Shown piece by piece: positions 18,790 to 27,667 of a stretch of DNA of 64,000 nucleotides (position 1 is its first letter; the number at the start of each line of letters is the position of its first letter). The DNA lies in the NCBI RefSeq assembly GCF_014200605.1, contig NZ_JACHCE010000002.1, forward strand, positions 425,300 to 489,299. The letters run 5' to 3'. Below the pieces are notes generated by a model that was given only the letters and a program-made list of their open reading frames with translations, made no database searches and was not told the DNA's origin. Both the position numbers and the translations under genes were made by a program. This stretch comes from Pedobacter cryoconitis (GTDB taxonomy: Bacteria; Bacteroidota; Bacteroidia; Sphingobacteriales; Sphingobacteriaceae).

Positions 18790-19149
18790 TTATTTTTTTG
18801 GTGCTTCCGGCGTAGTTGCAGGAGCAGGAGTTGTAGCTGGTTTTAAACCGCCGCCAATTGGTGAAGGTGTAGGAGTTTTATCCAATTGTTGCTGAATTTT
18901 AGAATCACCACCGCCAGTAGCTCCGGTTGATCCTGTTTTTCCAATAGCAGTAATTGCCAGGGAAACAACAACGATTAAAGTTAAAAGAACCCAGGTGCCT
19001 TTTTCAAGTACATCACCAGTACGTTGCACGCCGAACATATTGCTGCCCGATCCGCCTGTTGCCAGACCACCGCCTTTAGGATTTTGTATTAAAACAAACA
19101 GGCCTAATGCAACACAAATAATGATCAATAAAATAATTAAAAAAAGCAT
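18790..19149 (-). CDS. secG: Preprotein translocase subunit SecG
   Basis: This 119-residue protein has two membrane helices (about 1-20 and 52-70) separated by the SecG loop NPKGGGLATGGSGSNMFG. A Pro/Thr/Ala-rich tail of about 45 residues follows, longer than in proteobacterial SecG. SecG aids SecYEG and SecA in export across the inner membrane. It is the last gene of the miaB-to-secG cluster, 14 nt after the TPR gene. Confidence 0.93.
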   Translation of the reverse strand: MLFLIILLIIICVALGLFVLIQNPKGGGLATGGSGSNMFGVQRTGDVLEKGTWVLLTLIVVVSLAITAIGKTGSTGATGGGDSKIQQQLDKTPTPSPIGGGLKPATTPAPATTPEAPKK

Positions 19150-19163
19150 AGTATGTTAAAGGG

Positions 19164-20264
19164 TTAAATTTTCTTTTCTATAGATTGGATAAGGTCGGCA
19201 AAGTAACGTCTTTTTTCTGGAAACTTCAAACTTAATTTTTCATAAGTATCTATCGCCTTGTCGTAAAGCATTTGCTCGATGTAAATATTGGCCAGTGTTT
19301 CAGATACCAGGTCATTCTGATCTTCTGCACTTTTCTTGGCCTTGTTTTCATTATCGATCTGCTCTGCTTTAGGAGGCATAATCTGCGGATCGTTTTTGAT
19401 AAAGCTTTCTATGATCTCAGCGTCTTTTGTTGCCGGTCTGTTTTCTTCTGTGTTTTCCAGTAAAGCGTCGCTTCCTGTCAGGTGGCTTTGTATATGGAAA
19501 ATGTGCTCTACATATTGCTGCTGTAATTCCTGAGCATTATTCGTTTTAGGCAAAGCATAAGGCTGAAATATACTCTGATGCTCTTTCCTGGTTTTTGCCA
19601 GCCACCATAAAAAGGTGTAAGGCAGATTTTCATCATGGTAATTACTAATCTGGCTGGTCTCTGCTTCGGCTGCTGCCACTGATTCATGTTCTTCAATGAC
19701 TGGTGCTGCTGCAACCTGATCTTCAGCCGCGTTTTCCTGCGGATCAGCAGCTTCGGTACTAAAGTTCTGTTCAAATGCGAAAAAATCTGTAGCAACAATG
19801 CTTTCGAATACAAAATCATCCTCCAGAGAATTTTTGCGTTCAGTGGTTTCCTGAGGCCTTAAGTTCTCAGCAGAATGCTCTGAATTTTTAAAAGGACGGT
19901 AATTGGTATGATCAGCTTCTGCAATTTCTTCATAAACCTGTTCCAGCTCATCAAAAGCTTCCTGCTCATTTTCTTCTCTTACACCAGGACAGCCATTGAC
20001 AATCAGGAAATTTGTCTTTGCACGCTCTTTTTTAAACAGAAAGTGGTGCAATAAGGAGCCATGGGTATAGAGTGAAGCCTGAGCAAGCTGATTGGTGTCT
20101 TTTGCACGCTGCACATCCGCTTTAGCCAGTAATAAATGTAAAGGTTGATAATAAGGGTATACCTCCAACAAATTACTCAACATAGCAGAATGCTGCGGAG
20201 ATACCTTTTGAGGGTCCGCAATTAATTCAGCAAGTTGTTGTTGTATGTCTTTATCCAGCTCCAC
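19164..20264 (-). CDS. Tetratricopeptide-repeat protein of the lptE-secG cluster
   Basis: This 366-residue protein probably starts with GTG at 20264, because an in-frame stop lies 12 nt upstream and the first internal Met is at residue 29. The N-terminal ~90 residues are helical (SNLLEVYPYYQPLHLLLAKA). The middle is acidic and low complexity. The C-terminal ~50 residues form a TPR-like pair (LANIYIEQMLYDKAIDTYEKLSLKFP). No signal peptide is seen, so it is likely cytoplasmic. It is conserved in this gene order in Bacteroidota as far as I know, but its role is uncharacterised. It could connect outer-membrane assembly to Sec export. Confidence 0.75.
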   Translation of the reverse strand: MELDKDIQQQLAELIADPQKVSPQHSAMLSNLLEVYPYYQPLHLLLAKADVQRAKDTNQLAQASLYTHGSLLHHFLFKKERAKTNFLIVNGCPGVREENEQEAFDELEQVYEEIAEADHTNYRPFKNSEHSAENLRPQETTERKNSLEDDFVFESIVATDFFAFEQNFSTEAADPQENAAEDQVAAAPVIEEHESVAAAEAETSQISNYHDENLPYTFLWWLAKTRKEHQSIFQPYALPKTNNAQELQQQYVEHIFHIQSHLTGSDALLENTEENRPATKDAEIIESFIKNDPQIMPPKAEQIDNENKAKKSAEDQNDLVSETLANIYIEQMLYDKAIDTYEKLSLKFPEKRRYFADLIQSIEKKI

Positions 20265-20336
20265 GAGACTAAGTTAATAATTGAAATTCATTTTCATGAG
20301 TATAATAATTGTTTTACATCCGTTTCTTCCGGCACA

Positions 20337-20864
20337 TTACCATTGCGCAAAAGCCCGGTTGAATATATCCTCACTAAGTTGAGCGATGATGTCCTTGTTT
20401 AACTGGTTCTGAACCGACTCTAAACTCTGTGACCCCATATTGAACTCTCTGAATTTTTCAAACGACTCTTCAAAACTTTGCTTAGGGCTCAGGTTGTTTG
20501 TGTATTTTACACTTACCCTGATCGTCAGTCTGTTTGCACCTGCGGTTGGTGCATTGTTGTTTTGCAGGGCGACTGGCTTGATATCGTAACCCGTAATTCT
20601 ACCTTCAAAAATTGCATCAGCGTTATTTTGGGTAACAGCCAGGCGTGTCTGATTCCGGATACGCAGTTTTAATGCCTCAGTAAAATCGGCACTTAATGTT
20701 GGAATAACCAATGGGGCATTATTCTCAAAATAGGCTACGGTCACTGTTTTCATCTCTGCCGGAATCGAAGCTCCGTTTAATTTTACTGAACAGGAGTTCA
20801 ACAAAGTGACTGCGGGAAGCAAAAGCAGTAAACATATTTTTTTTATCGGTGTAGATTGTTTCAT
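20337..20864 (-). CDS. lptE: LPS assembly lipoprotein LptE
   Basis: This lipoprotein has 175 residues from ATG at 20864; a GTG directly before it overlaps the stop codon of the previous gene. The lipobox is LLNSC. The body shows the LptE/secretin-plug-like pattern: TVTVAYFENNAPLVIPTLSADFTEALK, then TRLAV and DAIFEGRITGYDI. In the outer membrane LptE plugs LptD during lipopolysaccharide delivery. It begins 2 nt after the activator gene. Confidence 0.85.
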   Translation of the reverse strand: MKQSTPIKKICLLLLLPAVTLLNSCSVKLNGASIPAEMKTVTVAYFENNAPLVIPTLSADFTEALKLRIRNQTRLAVTQNNADAIFEGRITGYDIKPVALQNNNAPTAGANRLTIRVSVKYTNNLSPKQSFEESFEKFREFNMGSQSLESVQNQLNKDIIAQLSEDIFNRAFAQW

Positions 20865-20866
20865 CA

Positions 20867-22099
20867 CTAATTTAAATTTAGTTCCTTGATTTTTCTATAC
20901 AATGTACGTTCTGAAATCCCCAGTTCCTGGGCTGCAAATTTACGTTTGCCTTTATGCTTTTTAAGTGCTTTTTTAATCAGGTCAGACTCCTTGTCAATCA
21001 GAGAAAGTGATTCTTCCACCTCTTCTGCGTCATGCGTGTAGTTATAATCGACAGGTGTGTTTTGCGGAGACTTTTTAATGGTGAAAGTAGATTCATTGTT
21101 GACCGTCTGATCTACTTCCTGGTAAAGCTGATTGATATAATGCGGGTTCTCTTCCATAATATGTGAAGTATTTCCACCACTCTGAATAATCTCAGCAACC
21201 AGTTTTTTAAGATCCATCATATCCTTTTTCATATCGAAAAGGACTTTATAAAGGATATCTCTTTCAGAAAAATCTTCTTTATTATTTCCATTTAAAGCCA
21301 CCGGCAAATTGCTGCCGCCTTCATTCGGAATATAATTCAATAAAGCACCAGCTGTTACATTGCGGTCTTTCTCCAGGACACAAATCTGCTCTGCAATATT
21401 TTTAAGCTGTCTTACGTTTCCAGGCCAGCTGTAATTACTCAGCATTTGTATCGCATCCGGTTCCAGGTGGATACCCGGACTGCGGTATTTATCACTGAAA
21501 TCGGCCGAAAACTTTCTGAACAGCAGGAAGATATCTTCCTTACGTTCATGTAAAGCAGGGATACGCAAAGGGACAGTGTTCAAACGATAATATAAATCCT
21601 CACGGAACTTACCAGATTTTACCCTGTTGTATACATCTACGTTTGTTGCTGCAATAATACGGACATCAGTCTTCTGTACTTTAGAAGAACCTACACGTAA
21701 GTATTCGCCGCTTTCTAATATCCTTAATAAACGTGCCTGCGTGCCTAAAGGCAGTTCTGCAACCTCATCTAAAAAGATTGTACCTCCATTCGCAACCTCA
21801 AAATATCCTTTACGGGCTTCATGTGCACCTGTAAAAGAGCCTTTCTCATGTCCGAACAATTCTGAATCTATTGTGCCTTCCGGAATTGCACCACAGTTTA
21901 CGGCAATAAAAGCACCATGTTTACGGGTGCTCATCTGATGGATAATGTGTGAAAAGACTTCCTTTCCACTACCACTTTCCCCAGTAATTAATACCGACAT
22001 ATCCGTTGGTGCTACTTGTCTGGCAATATCAATAGCACGGTTTAAAAGTGGGGAACCACCAATAATACCAAATCGGTTTTTAATATCTTGTACGTCCAA
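20867..22099 (-). CDS. Sigma-54 interaction AAA+ transcriptional activator without a sensory domain
   Basis: This 410-residue protein begins almost at once with the AAA+ domain: Walker A GESGSGKE at about 40-47, the sigma-54-contact loop GSFTGA (canonical GAFTGA), Walker B GTIFLDEVAEL and the arginine-finger region. A Fis-type helix-turn-helix lies at the C-terminus (FAAQELGISERTLYRKIKEL). There is no receiver, PAS or GAF domain. The start is TTG at 22099: an in-frame stop lies 9 nt upstream, and the next Met is residue 34, inside the fold. It probably drives RpoN-dependent promoters; targets are unknown. Confidence 0.9.
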   Translation of the reverse strand: MDVQDIKNRFGIIGGSPLLNRAIDIARQVAPTDMSVLITGESGSGKEVFSHIIHQMSTRKHGAFIAVNCGAIPEGTIDSELFGHEKGSFTGAHEARKGYFEVANGGTIFLDEVAELPLGTQARLLRILESGEYLRVGSSKVQKTDVRIIAATNVDVYNRVKSGKFREDLYYRLNTVPLRIPALHERKEDIFLLFRKFSADFSDKYRSPGIHLEPDAIQMLSNYSWPGNVRQLKNIAEQICVLEKDRNVTAGALLNYIPNEGGSNLPVALNGNNKEDFSERDILYKVLFDMKKDMMDLKKLVAEIIQSGGNTSHIMEENPHYINQLYQEVDQTVNNESTFTIKKSPQNTPVDYNYTHDAEEVEESLSLIDKESDLIKKALKKHKGKRKFAAQELGISERTLYRKIKELNLN

Positions 22100-22169
22100 A
22101 ATAATTTATATTTAAATATTCATCAGTATAAAATTGTCTTTTAACTGGTTCACCAGGATGTATTTTCTT

Positions 22170-23603
22170 CTAATCTGTAATTCTGCCCAGTAATGTTGCT
22201 GATGTACAACGTTCAATAATGACGTTTACATATTGCCCTGGTCTAACATTTTCTACTGCAGGGAATACAATCATTGCATTCTGGTCATTTCTGCCACAAA
22301 GATCTTTGTCAGATTTTTTAGAGAAACCTTCTACCAGAATCCTAACGGTCTTTCCTACAGACTTTTCTAATCTGTAATGAGAAGTGGCCTGTTGTTTTAA
22401 CAGAATTTCCTGTAAACGGCGTTTTTTCACGTCTTCGGGAATATCATCTTCCAGTTTTCTTGCTGCCATTGTGCCTGGTCTTTCAGAATAACTGAAACAG
22501 AAAGCGAAATCATAGCGTACATAATCCATCATGCTCAATGTTTCCTGATGCTCTTCTTCAGTTTCTGTGCAGAAACCTGCAATAATATCTGTAGAAATTG
22601 CGCAATCAGGAATAATATTTCTGATCGCATCTATCCGGTTGATGTACCATTCACGTGTATAAGTACGGTTCATCAGTTCCAATATCCTTGTATTGCCCGA
22701 TTGTACAGGCAAGTGGATATTGTTACAGATGTTATCATACTTTTTAATGGTATATAATACTTCGTCTGTAATATCTTTAGGATGAGAAGTAGAGAAACGT
22801 ACACGCAGTTCAGGACTTATCAAAGCTACTTTTTCCAATAACTGGGCAAAGTTAACCATGATCTCTGCTCCATCTTCTGCTTCTTCCTTACCTTTCCATT
22901 TGTAAGAGTCAACATTCTGTCCAAGCAAAGTCACCTCTTTATAACCGCGGTCATGCAGGTCCTGCGCTTCGGCCAGAATAGAATGCGGATCACGGCTGCG
23001 TTCACGTCCCCTTGTAAAAGGGACTACGCAGAAAGAGCACATATTATCACAACCACGCATAATGGAAATGAAAGCAGTAATGCCGTTTCCATTTAAACGG
23101 ACAGGGCTGATATCTGCATAAGTCTCTTCTCTTGATAATAAAACATTAATAGCTTTCTGACCTTCACCCACCTGTTCTATCAGCTGTGGCAAATCACGGT
23201 AAGCATCAGGTCCTACAACCATATCTACCAATTTCTCTTCTTCAAGGAATTTAGATTTCAAACGTTCAGCCATGCAGCCTAAAACCCCGACAATTAGTTT
23301 AGGATTTTTACGTTTTTCTATACCAAACTGTGATAACCGGTTACGGACACGCTGTTCTGCATTTTCCCTGATTGAGCAGGTATTGATAAATATTGCATCT
23401 GCTTCCTGATAATTACCTGTAGTTTCAAAACCCTGATCTAATAGGATTGAAGCAACGATTTCACTATCAGCGAAGTTCATCTGGCAACCATAACTTTCAA
23501 TATATAGCTTTCTGGCATTAAGCAGTTTTGGGGCATCAACAATCAGAGCTTCACCCTGGCGCCCTTCATCATGTGTTTTGTCTGTTAGCTGTAAATCGAT
23601 CAT
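22170..23603 (-). CDS. miaB: tRNA-2-methylthio-N6-dimethylallyladenosine synthase MiaB
   Basis: The product has 477 residues from ATG at 23603. Another ATG at 23615 is possible but lies almost on the predicted transcription start. MiaB adds a methylthio group to i6A37 in tRNAs reading UNN codons. It has the UPF0004 cysteines ([28 protein letters not shown]), the radical-SAM motif [10 protein letters not shown], and a C-terminal TRAM domain ([11 protein letters not shown] onward). It is the first gene of the miaB-activator-lptE-TPR-secG operon. Confidence 0.95.
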   Translation of the reverse strand: MIDLQLTDKTHDEGRQGEALIVDAPKLLNARKLYIESYGCQMNFADSEIVASILLDQGFETTGNYQEADAIFINTCSIRENAEQRVRNRLSQFGIEKRKNPKLIVGVLGCMAERLKSKFLEEEKLVDMVVGPDAYRDLPQLIEQVGEGQKAINVLLSREETYADISPVRLNGNGITAFISIMRGCDNMCSFCVVPFTRGRERSRDPHSILAEAQDLHDRGYKEVTLLGQNVDSYKWKGKEEAEDGAEIMVNFAQLLEKVALISPELRVRFSTSHPKDITDEVLYTIKKYDNICNNIHLPVQSGNTRILELMNRTYTREWYINRIDAIRNIIPDCAISTDIIAGFCTETEEEHQETLSMMDYVRYDFAFCFSYSERPGTMAARKLEDDIPEDVKKRRLQEILLKQQATSHYRLEKSVGKTVRILVEGFSKKSDKDLCGRNDQNAMIVFPAVENVRPGQYVNVIIERCTSATLLGRITD

Positions 23604-23626
23604 AAATGGTAACATTCTTAAGGGGA

Positions 23627-23659
23627 CAAAAATACTAAATTTAATTTATAAATGACAAA
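23627..23659 (-). promoter_or_regulatory. Canonical Bacteroidota promoter of the miaB operon
   Basis: The minus strand shows TTTG (23656-23659), a 21-nt spacer, then TATTTTTG (23627-23634), an exact -33/-7 pair. The -7 box leaves about 23 nt to the ATG at 23603 and only 11 nt to the ATG at 23615, favouring the former. Confidence 0.7.
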
Positions 23660-23789
23660 TTGGCAGAATTTAAATAGGAGGGGCAGGCTAAATTATTACC
23701 CCCTGTAAACATATAACCGGGTCTTACCCGTTTCAAATATCGAAAACATTATATAGTCCTGATTGTAATCTTAAGGAAAAGATATAAAT

Positions 23790-25577
23790 ATGACAGACAA
23801 AAGATCAGGGAATAAAAAGATATGGAAATGGATAGCTGCAGTGGTTATCACCCTGGCTGTCATTGTTGGCGGTGCTGCTCTTTACCTCAGTCTGAGCTGG
23901 AAGCCGATACTTACAAAGAAGATTAAAGAAGTCGTTTATAAAGGATCGGAACATTTGTATCGAATTGATTTTAAGGATCTTCATTTGAATTTGCTTTCGG
24001 GCAGTCTGACCGCCGACAGTATTTTACTCGCTCCTGATACCGCTGTTTTTAATGCAAGAAAGAAAATCGGGACTGCACCAACACACTTATTTCAGGTTAA
24101 ACTGGCCCGGTTAAGGCTGCGCCGGATAGGGATATTTAAAGTCTATTTTCAAAAAGAGATAGATATGAATGATATCATTCTTGAAAATCCTTCGATCAAC
24201 ATGATCTATAATAAGGTTTATAAAAAGCCGGATACGGTTAAAGATGAACGCAGTCTTTATGAGCGGATCTCAAAAACACTGGCGTCCGTTCATATCAGGG
24301 GAATTAAGATTGCAGATGCCGATTTTGATTATATTGATGGGGCAACCGGCCGTTTGCTTAACTCGGTAAAACATCTTAACCTGCAGATCAGGGATTTCAG
24401 ACTGGATGCGCATGCGGAAGATGATACCACAAGATTTTATTATACTAAAGATGTTTCCTTTGAACTTGCAGGATATCATTCCTTATCAAAAGATAAGCTT
24501 TATACGATGAAAGCTGATACCGTTACCGGATCTGCAACAGGCAAAATAATTCGTGTTAAAGGATTTAAAGTAATCCCGATGTACCCTGACCTTGCTTTTA
24601 GCAGGAAACTAAAGACTCAGAAAGATCGTTACGACCTGGTCTTTGGACAGATCAGCTTCAAAGGACTTGACTTTATGAAATTTAATACTGATGGTATAAT
24701 CCATGCACAGAGTTTGAAAATTGAGGATACAGAAGCTAAAGTCTTTATGAACCGGGAAATGCCCCCCGGCCATGCAAATAAAGGGAACAATTTCCCGCAT
24801 ATGGCATTACAGCGATTGTCTTTGCCGGTTACAATCGATACACTCAGGTTAAAAAAGGTGAATGTTGCTTATACAGAGTATAATCCAATAGCGCAGCAAC
24901 GCGGAACAGTGAATATTGATCATTTGAATGGAAATGTGTTGAATGTGACGAATGATTCCTTATCTCTCGTTAAAAATCATTATGCTGTGGCAGATCTGAA
25001 TGCCTTGTTAATTAAGGCTGCACAGCTGCATATCCTGATTAATTTTAACCTGTCTTCTAAAATTGGTGCATTTACTTTCAAAGGCAATATCGGGAAACTG
25101 GATATGGTCAAATTAAACCCGCTGGCCAAACCACTGGGAATGGTAGAGATTGAAACAGGAAACATACAGAAAATAGATTTTCAGGTCGCTGCGAACGAAA
25201 AAGGTTCTGATGGAATTATGCACCTGCATTATACTGATCTGAAAGTGAAGCTGCTTAAAGAGGGGGAAGATGGGAAGCCAGCTAAAAAGAAAGGGTTACT
25301 TTCTTTCCTGGCCAATACATTGATTATTAAAGATGCAAACCCTTCTAAAGGAGGTGCATTGCGAACAGCTAAAATTCATTTTGAGCGTCCTGCTGGTGCC
25401 TCTTTTTTCAACTTGTTATGGAAAAGTGTTTTTGTCGGTATGCGTGAAACGGTTGGTTTAGGAATAATCCCGATGCAGAGTCCTGAAAAAGGCAGAACAG
25501 AAGTTGTCCGCAAAATGAAGGAACGTAAGGAGAAAACAGCTGAAAGGAAGCAGCAGAGCAAAGAAAAAGGAAAATGA
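23790..25577 (+). CDS. AsmA/TamB-like membrane-anchored protein, paralogue 1
   Basis: This 595-residue protein has one N-terminal membrane helix (about 12-32) and a long periplasmic part rich in beta strands with DSILLAPDTAVF-like repeats; the C-terminus is very basic (KMKERKEKTAERKQQSKEKGK). The pattern resembles AsmA-like/DUF748-type proteins of the bridge-like lipid-transfer superfamily, which are linked to lipid movement or control of the outer membrane. This assignment is by overall layout only. The gene directly downstream encodes a paralogue of exactly the same length. Signature stretches shared by both include GNVLNVTN/GTILNVTN and KPLGM. Confidence 0.65.
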   Translation: MTDKRSGNKKIWKWIAAVVITLAVIVGGAALYLSLSWKPILTKKIKEVVYKGSEHLYRIDFKDLHLNLLSGSLTADSILLAPDTAVFNARKKIGTAPTHLFQVKLARLRLRRIGIFKVYFQKEIDMNDIILENPSINMIYNKVYKKPDTVKDERSLYERISKTLASVHIRGIKIADADFDYIDGATGRLLNSVKHLNLQIRDFRLDAHAEDDTTRFYYTKDVSFELAGYHSLSKDKLYTMKADTVTGSATGKIIRVKGFKVIPMYPDLAFSRKLKTQKDRYDLVFGQISFKGLDFMKFNTDGIIHAQSLKIEDTEAKVFMNREMPPGHANKGNNFPHMALQRLSLPVTIDTLRLKKVNVAYTEYNPIAQQRGTVNIDHLNGNVLNVTNDSLSLVKNHYAVADLNALLIKAAQLHILINFNLSSKIGAFTFKGNIGKLDMVKLNPLAKPLGMVEIETGNIQKIDFQVAANEKGSDGIMHLHYTDLKVKLLKEGEDGKPAKKKGLLSFLANTLIIKDANPSKGGALRTAKIHFERPAGASFFNLLWKSVFVGMRETVGLGIIPMQSPEKGRTEVVRKMKERKEKTAERKQQSKEKGK

Positions 25578-25664
25578 TTTTGTTTTATAGCATGGTTAAA
25601 AAACGTATATTGGAAGAGTCTGTCCGAAATTTAAACAGGCTATAATTTTATTCTCAGGTTAGGC

Positions 25665-27452
25665 ATGATTGGAAAAACCCGAAAAGCATTTACGGTATTT
25701 AAGTGGGTTGCCGGAGTCATGTTTCTGCTGTTTGTCGCAGCAGATGCGATGTCCTGGTATCTTAGTGTGAAACTAAGGCCCGTTATTACAAAAGAATTAA
25801 AAGATCTGGTGCTGAATGCCACAGATAGTTTATATCGTATTGAGTTTACCAGGGTAAATACTAATTTCCTGCTGGGAAATGCTTCTGTCAGTGATGTAAA
25901 GATTATTCCTGATACCAATATTTTCAATAAGCTGATTACCCTGAAGCGCGCACCGAATAATATTTATGAAGTAAGCCTGAATAAACTGACCATCCGGAAT
26001 TTTCATCCATGGAGGATTTACAGGGACAAAAAGCTGAATGTCGGCCAGCTTTTATTTGAACACCCCAAAGTTGTAATGATCAATAAACAGTTTGATTTTA
26101 ATGAAAACAGACCTCCAAGACCAAATAAATCACCTTTTGAATATATCTCTAAATTTCTGAAAGAGGTAAGTGTCGATCAGATCAACCTGAAAGATGTGAG
26201 CTTCAAATATGTCAATAAGAATGACGCTATACCAGAGGTTGATTCTGTCAATAAACTGGATATTACACTTAAAGACTGGCTGATTGATGAAAAGTCAGCG
26301 ACAGATCCATCCCGCATTTATTTGTTAAAAGATGTGCTGATTGATTTAAATGATTATCAGTTCGCAACGCCCGATAGTTTATATTATGTCCAGCTGAATG
26401 AACTTTCTTTTGCTGCATCTACAGGGAGATTGAATATTAAAAAATTCGGTGTGGTTCCAAGATATTCTGAGATGGATTTCGGACGTAAAGTTGGGTTCTC
26501 TAAAGAACGTTTTAATATTCAGCTGAGCGATATTAATCTGAATGGTATTGATCTGCCTTTGTATGTAAAAAAACAGGAGTTAGCCGCCAATGAAATGAAT
26601 ATCGCCAATGGTTATGTATCGGTATTTAATAACAATGACCTCCCTGCGCGTGGTGTAGTACGGATGGGTAAGTTCCCGCATCAGCTTTTACAGCTGGTCA
26701 AAGCACCACTGACGGTAAAGAAGTTGAATTTGAGTGATGTGGATATCAGCTATGCTGAATATGATGGAGATAGCAAGCAAAAAGGAACGATCACGTTTGA
26801 AAAGACCTCAGGAACGATTTTGAATGTGACGAATGAACAAAAGGTGAAGGCGAAGAATCCTTTTATGATAGCAGACCTGAATACATATATGATGGGACAG
26901 GGGAAACTGATGGTTAATTTTAAGTTTGATCTGAATGCTAAGAATGGTGCTTTTTCTTATCGGGGTGAACTGACTAATCTGGATGGAAAAGTGCTGAACA
27001 GGATTACTAAACCTTTAGGGATGTTACAGGTGAATAGTGGTGTGGCTAAGAAGTTGAGTTTTAATGTTATTGCTGATGAAGCTAAAGCGAGTGGAGATCT
27101 GAGCTTTCAATATCATGATCTGTCAATTGGTTTGCTGAAAAAGGTAGAGGGCAAAAACAGATTGGTTAAATTAGGATTGTTTTCTATGCTGGCAAATTCT
27201 CTGGTTATCAGACCGGATAATCCTGACGGGAAAGGGAAAATGGTTTCTGCCGCTATATATTTTCAAAGAGACCCGACAAATTCTTTTTTTAGCTTTATCT
27301 GGAAGACCCTGCTGCAGGGGATTAAGTATACGGTTGGGTTGACGCCAGAGAAACAGGCGGAAATTGATGGGCAGATTGCAAAGTTTGAGAAAATGAAGAA
27401 GGATAGGGAGTTGAGGAGAGAGGCAAGGAGGAGGCGTCAATTAAAAAAATAG
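25665..27452 (+). CDS. AsmA/TamB-like membrane-anchored protein, paralogue 2
   Basis: This 595-residue paralogue of the preceding gene shares its design: N-terminal membrane helix (about 13-33), YLSVKLRPVITKELKDLV, then the same beta-rich core (TILNVTNE, RITKPLGMLQVNSG, LANSLVIRPDNP) and a basic tail ending RREARRRRQLKK. The stop codon TAG at 27450-27452 lies inside the left arm of a 28-bp palindrome. The function is unknown; the tandem pair probably arose by duplication and divergence. Both may be cotranscribed (87-nt gap). Confidence 0.65.
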   Translation: MIGKTRKAFTVFKWVAGVMFLLFVAADAMSWYLSVKLRPVITKELKDLVLNATDSLYRIEFTRVNTNFLLGNASVSDVKIIPDTNIFNKLITLKRAPNNIYEVSLNKLTIRNFHPWRIYRDKKLNVGQLLFEHPKVVMINKQFDFNENRPPRPNKSPFEYISKFLKEVSVDQINLKDVSFKYVNKNDAIPEVDSVNKLDITLKDWLIDEKSATDPSRIYLLKDVLIDLNDYQFATPDSLYYVQLNELSFAASTGRLNIKKFGVVPRYSEMDFGRKVGFSKERFNIQLSDINLNGIDLPLYVKKQELAANEMNIANGYVSVFNNNDLPARGVVRMGKFPHQLLQLVKAPLTVKKLNLSDVDISYAEYDGDSKQKGTITFEKTSGTILNVTNEQKVKAKNPFMIADLNTYMMGQGKLMVNFKFDLNAKNGAFSYRGELTNLDGKVLNRITKPLGMLQVNSGVAKKLSFNVIADEAKASGDLSFQYHDLSIGLLKKVEGKNRLVKLGLFSMLANSLVIRPDNPDGKGKMVSAAIYFQRDPTNSFFSFIWKTLLQGIKYTVGLTPEKQAEIDGQIAKFEKMKKDRELRREARRRRQLKK

Positions 27453-27527
27453 TTTAGACCACATTCCGGCTTCGTCCCCCTGAAGAGGGGAACAGCTATG
27501 CCGGAATGTGGTCTAAACTATTTTTTT
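27443..27527. repeat. 85-bp palindromic element with 28-bp perfect arms (REP/MITE-like or terminator)
   Basis: Arms 27443-27470 and 27500-27527 are perfectly complementary over 28 bp. The 29-nt centre contains a nested hairpin (CCCC around 27476-27480 against GGGG at 27487-27490). The outer ends are A7 and T7, so it can act as a bidirectional terminator for the convergent genes at 27452 and 27668. The length of the arms and the nested stem are unusual for a simple terminator and recall short palindromic repeats. Confidence 0.8.
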
Positions 27528-27557
27528 TCGTGCAACACCATGGTTGATGTGTTATGT

Positions 27558-27651
27558 GATGGTGCGTTAGTTGTTTACTTGATAGTGCCTTAGTTGGATT
27601 ATTTGATGGCGCCTTAGTTATTTGCTTGATAGTGCCTTAGTTGAATTATTT
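27558..27651. repeat. Two tandem copies of a 47-bp unit, each built from 23- and 24-bp half-units
   Basis: Copies are 27558-27604 and 27605-27651. Each half-unit begins GATRGYGCSTTAGTT; half-units start at 27558, 27581, 27605 and 27628. A decayed fifth unit begins at 27652 and runs to the end of the M16 gene. Stop codons occur on both strands, so it is noncoding. Confidence 0.75.
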
Positions 27652-27667
27652 GATGAAGCCTTTTGTT

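Noticed and set aside
27558..27651. Possible CRISPR array
   Set aside because: The units are contiguous with no unique spacers and only two full 47-bp copies; no cas gene is near.
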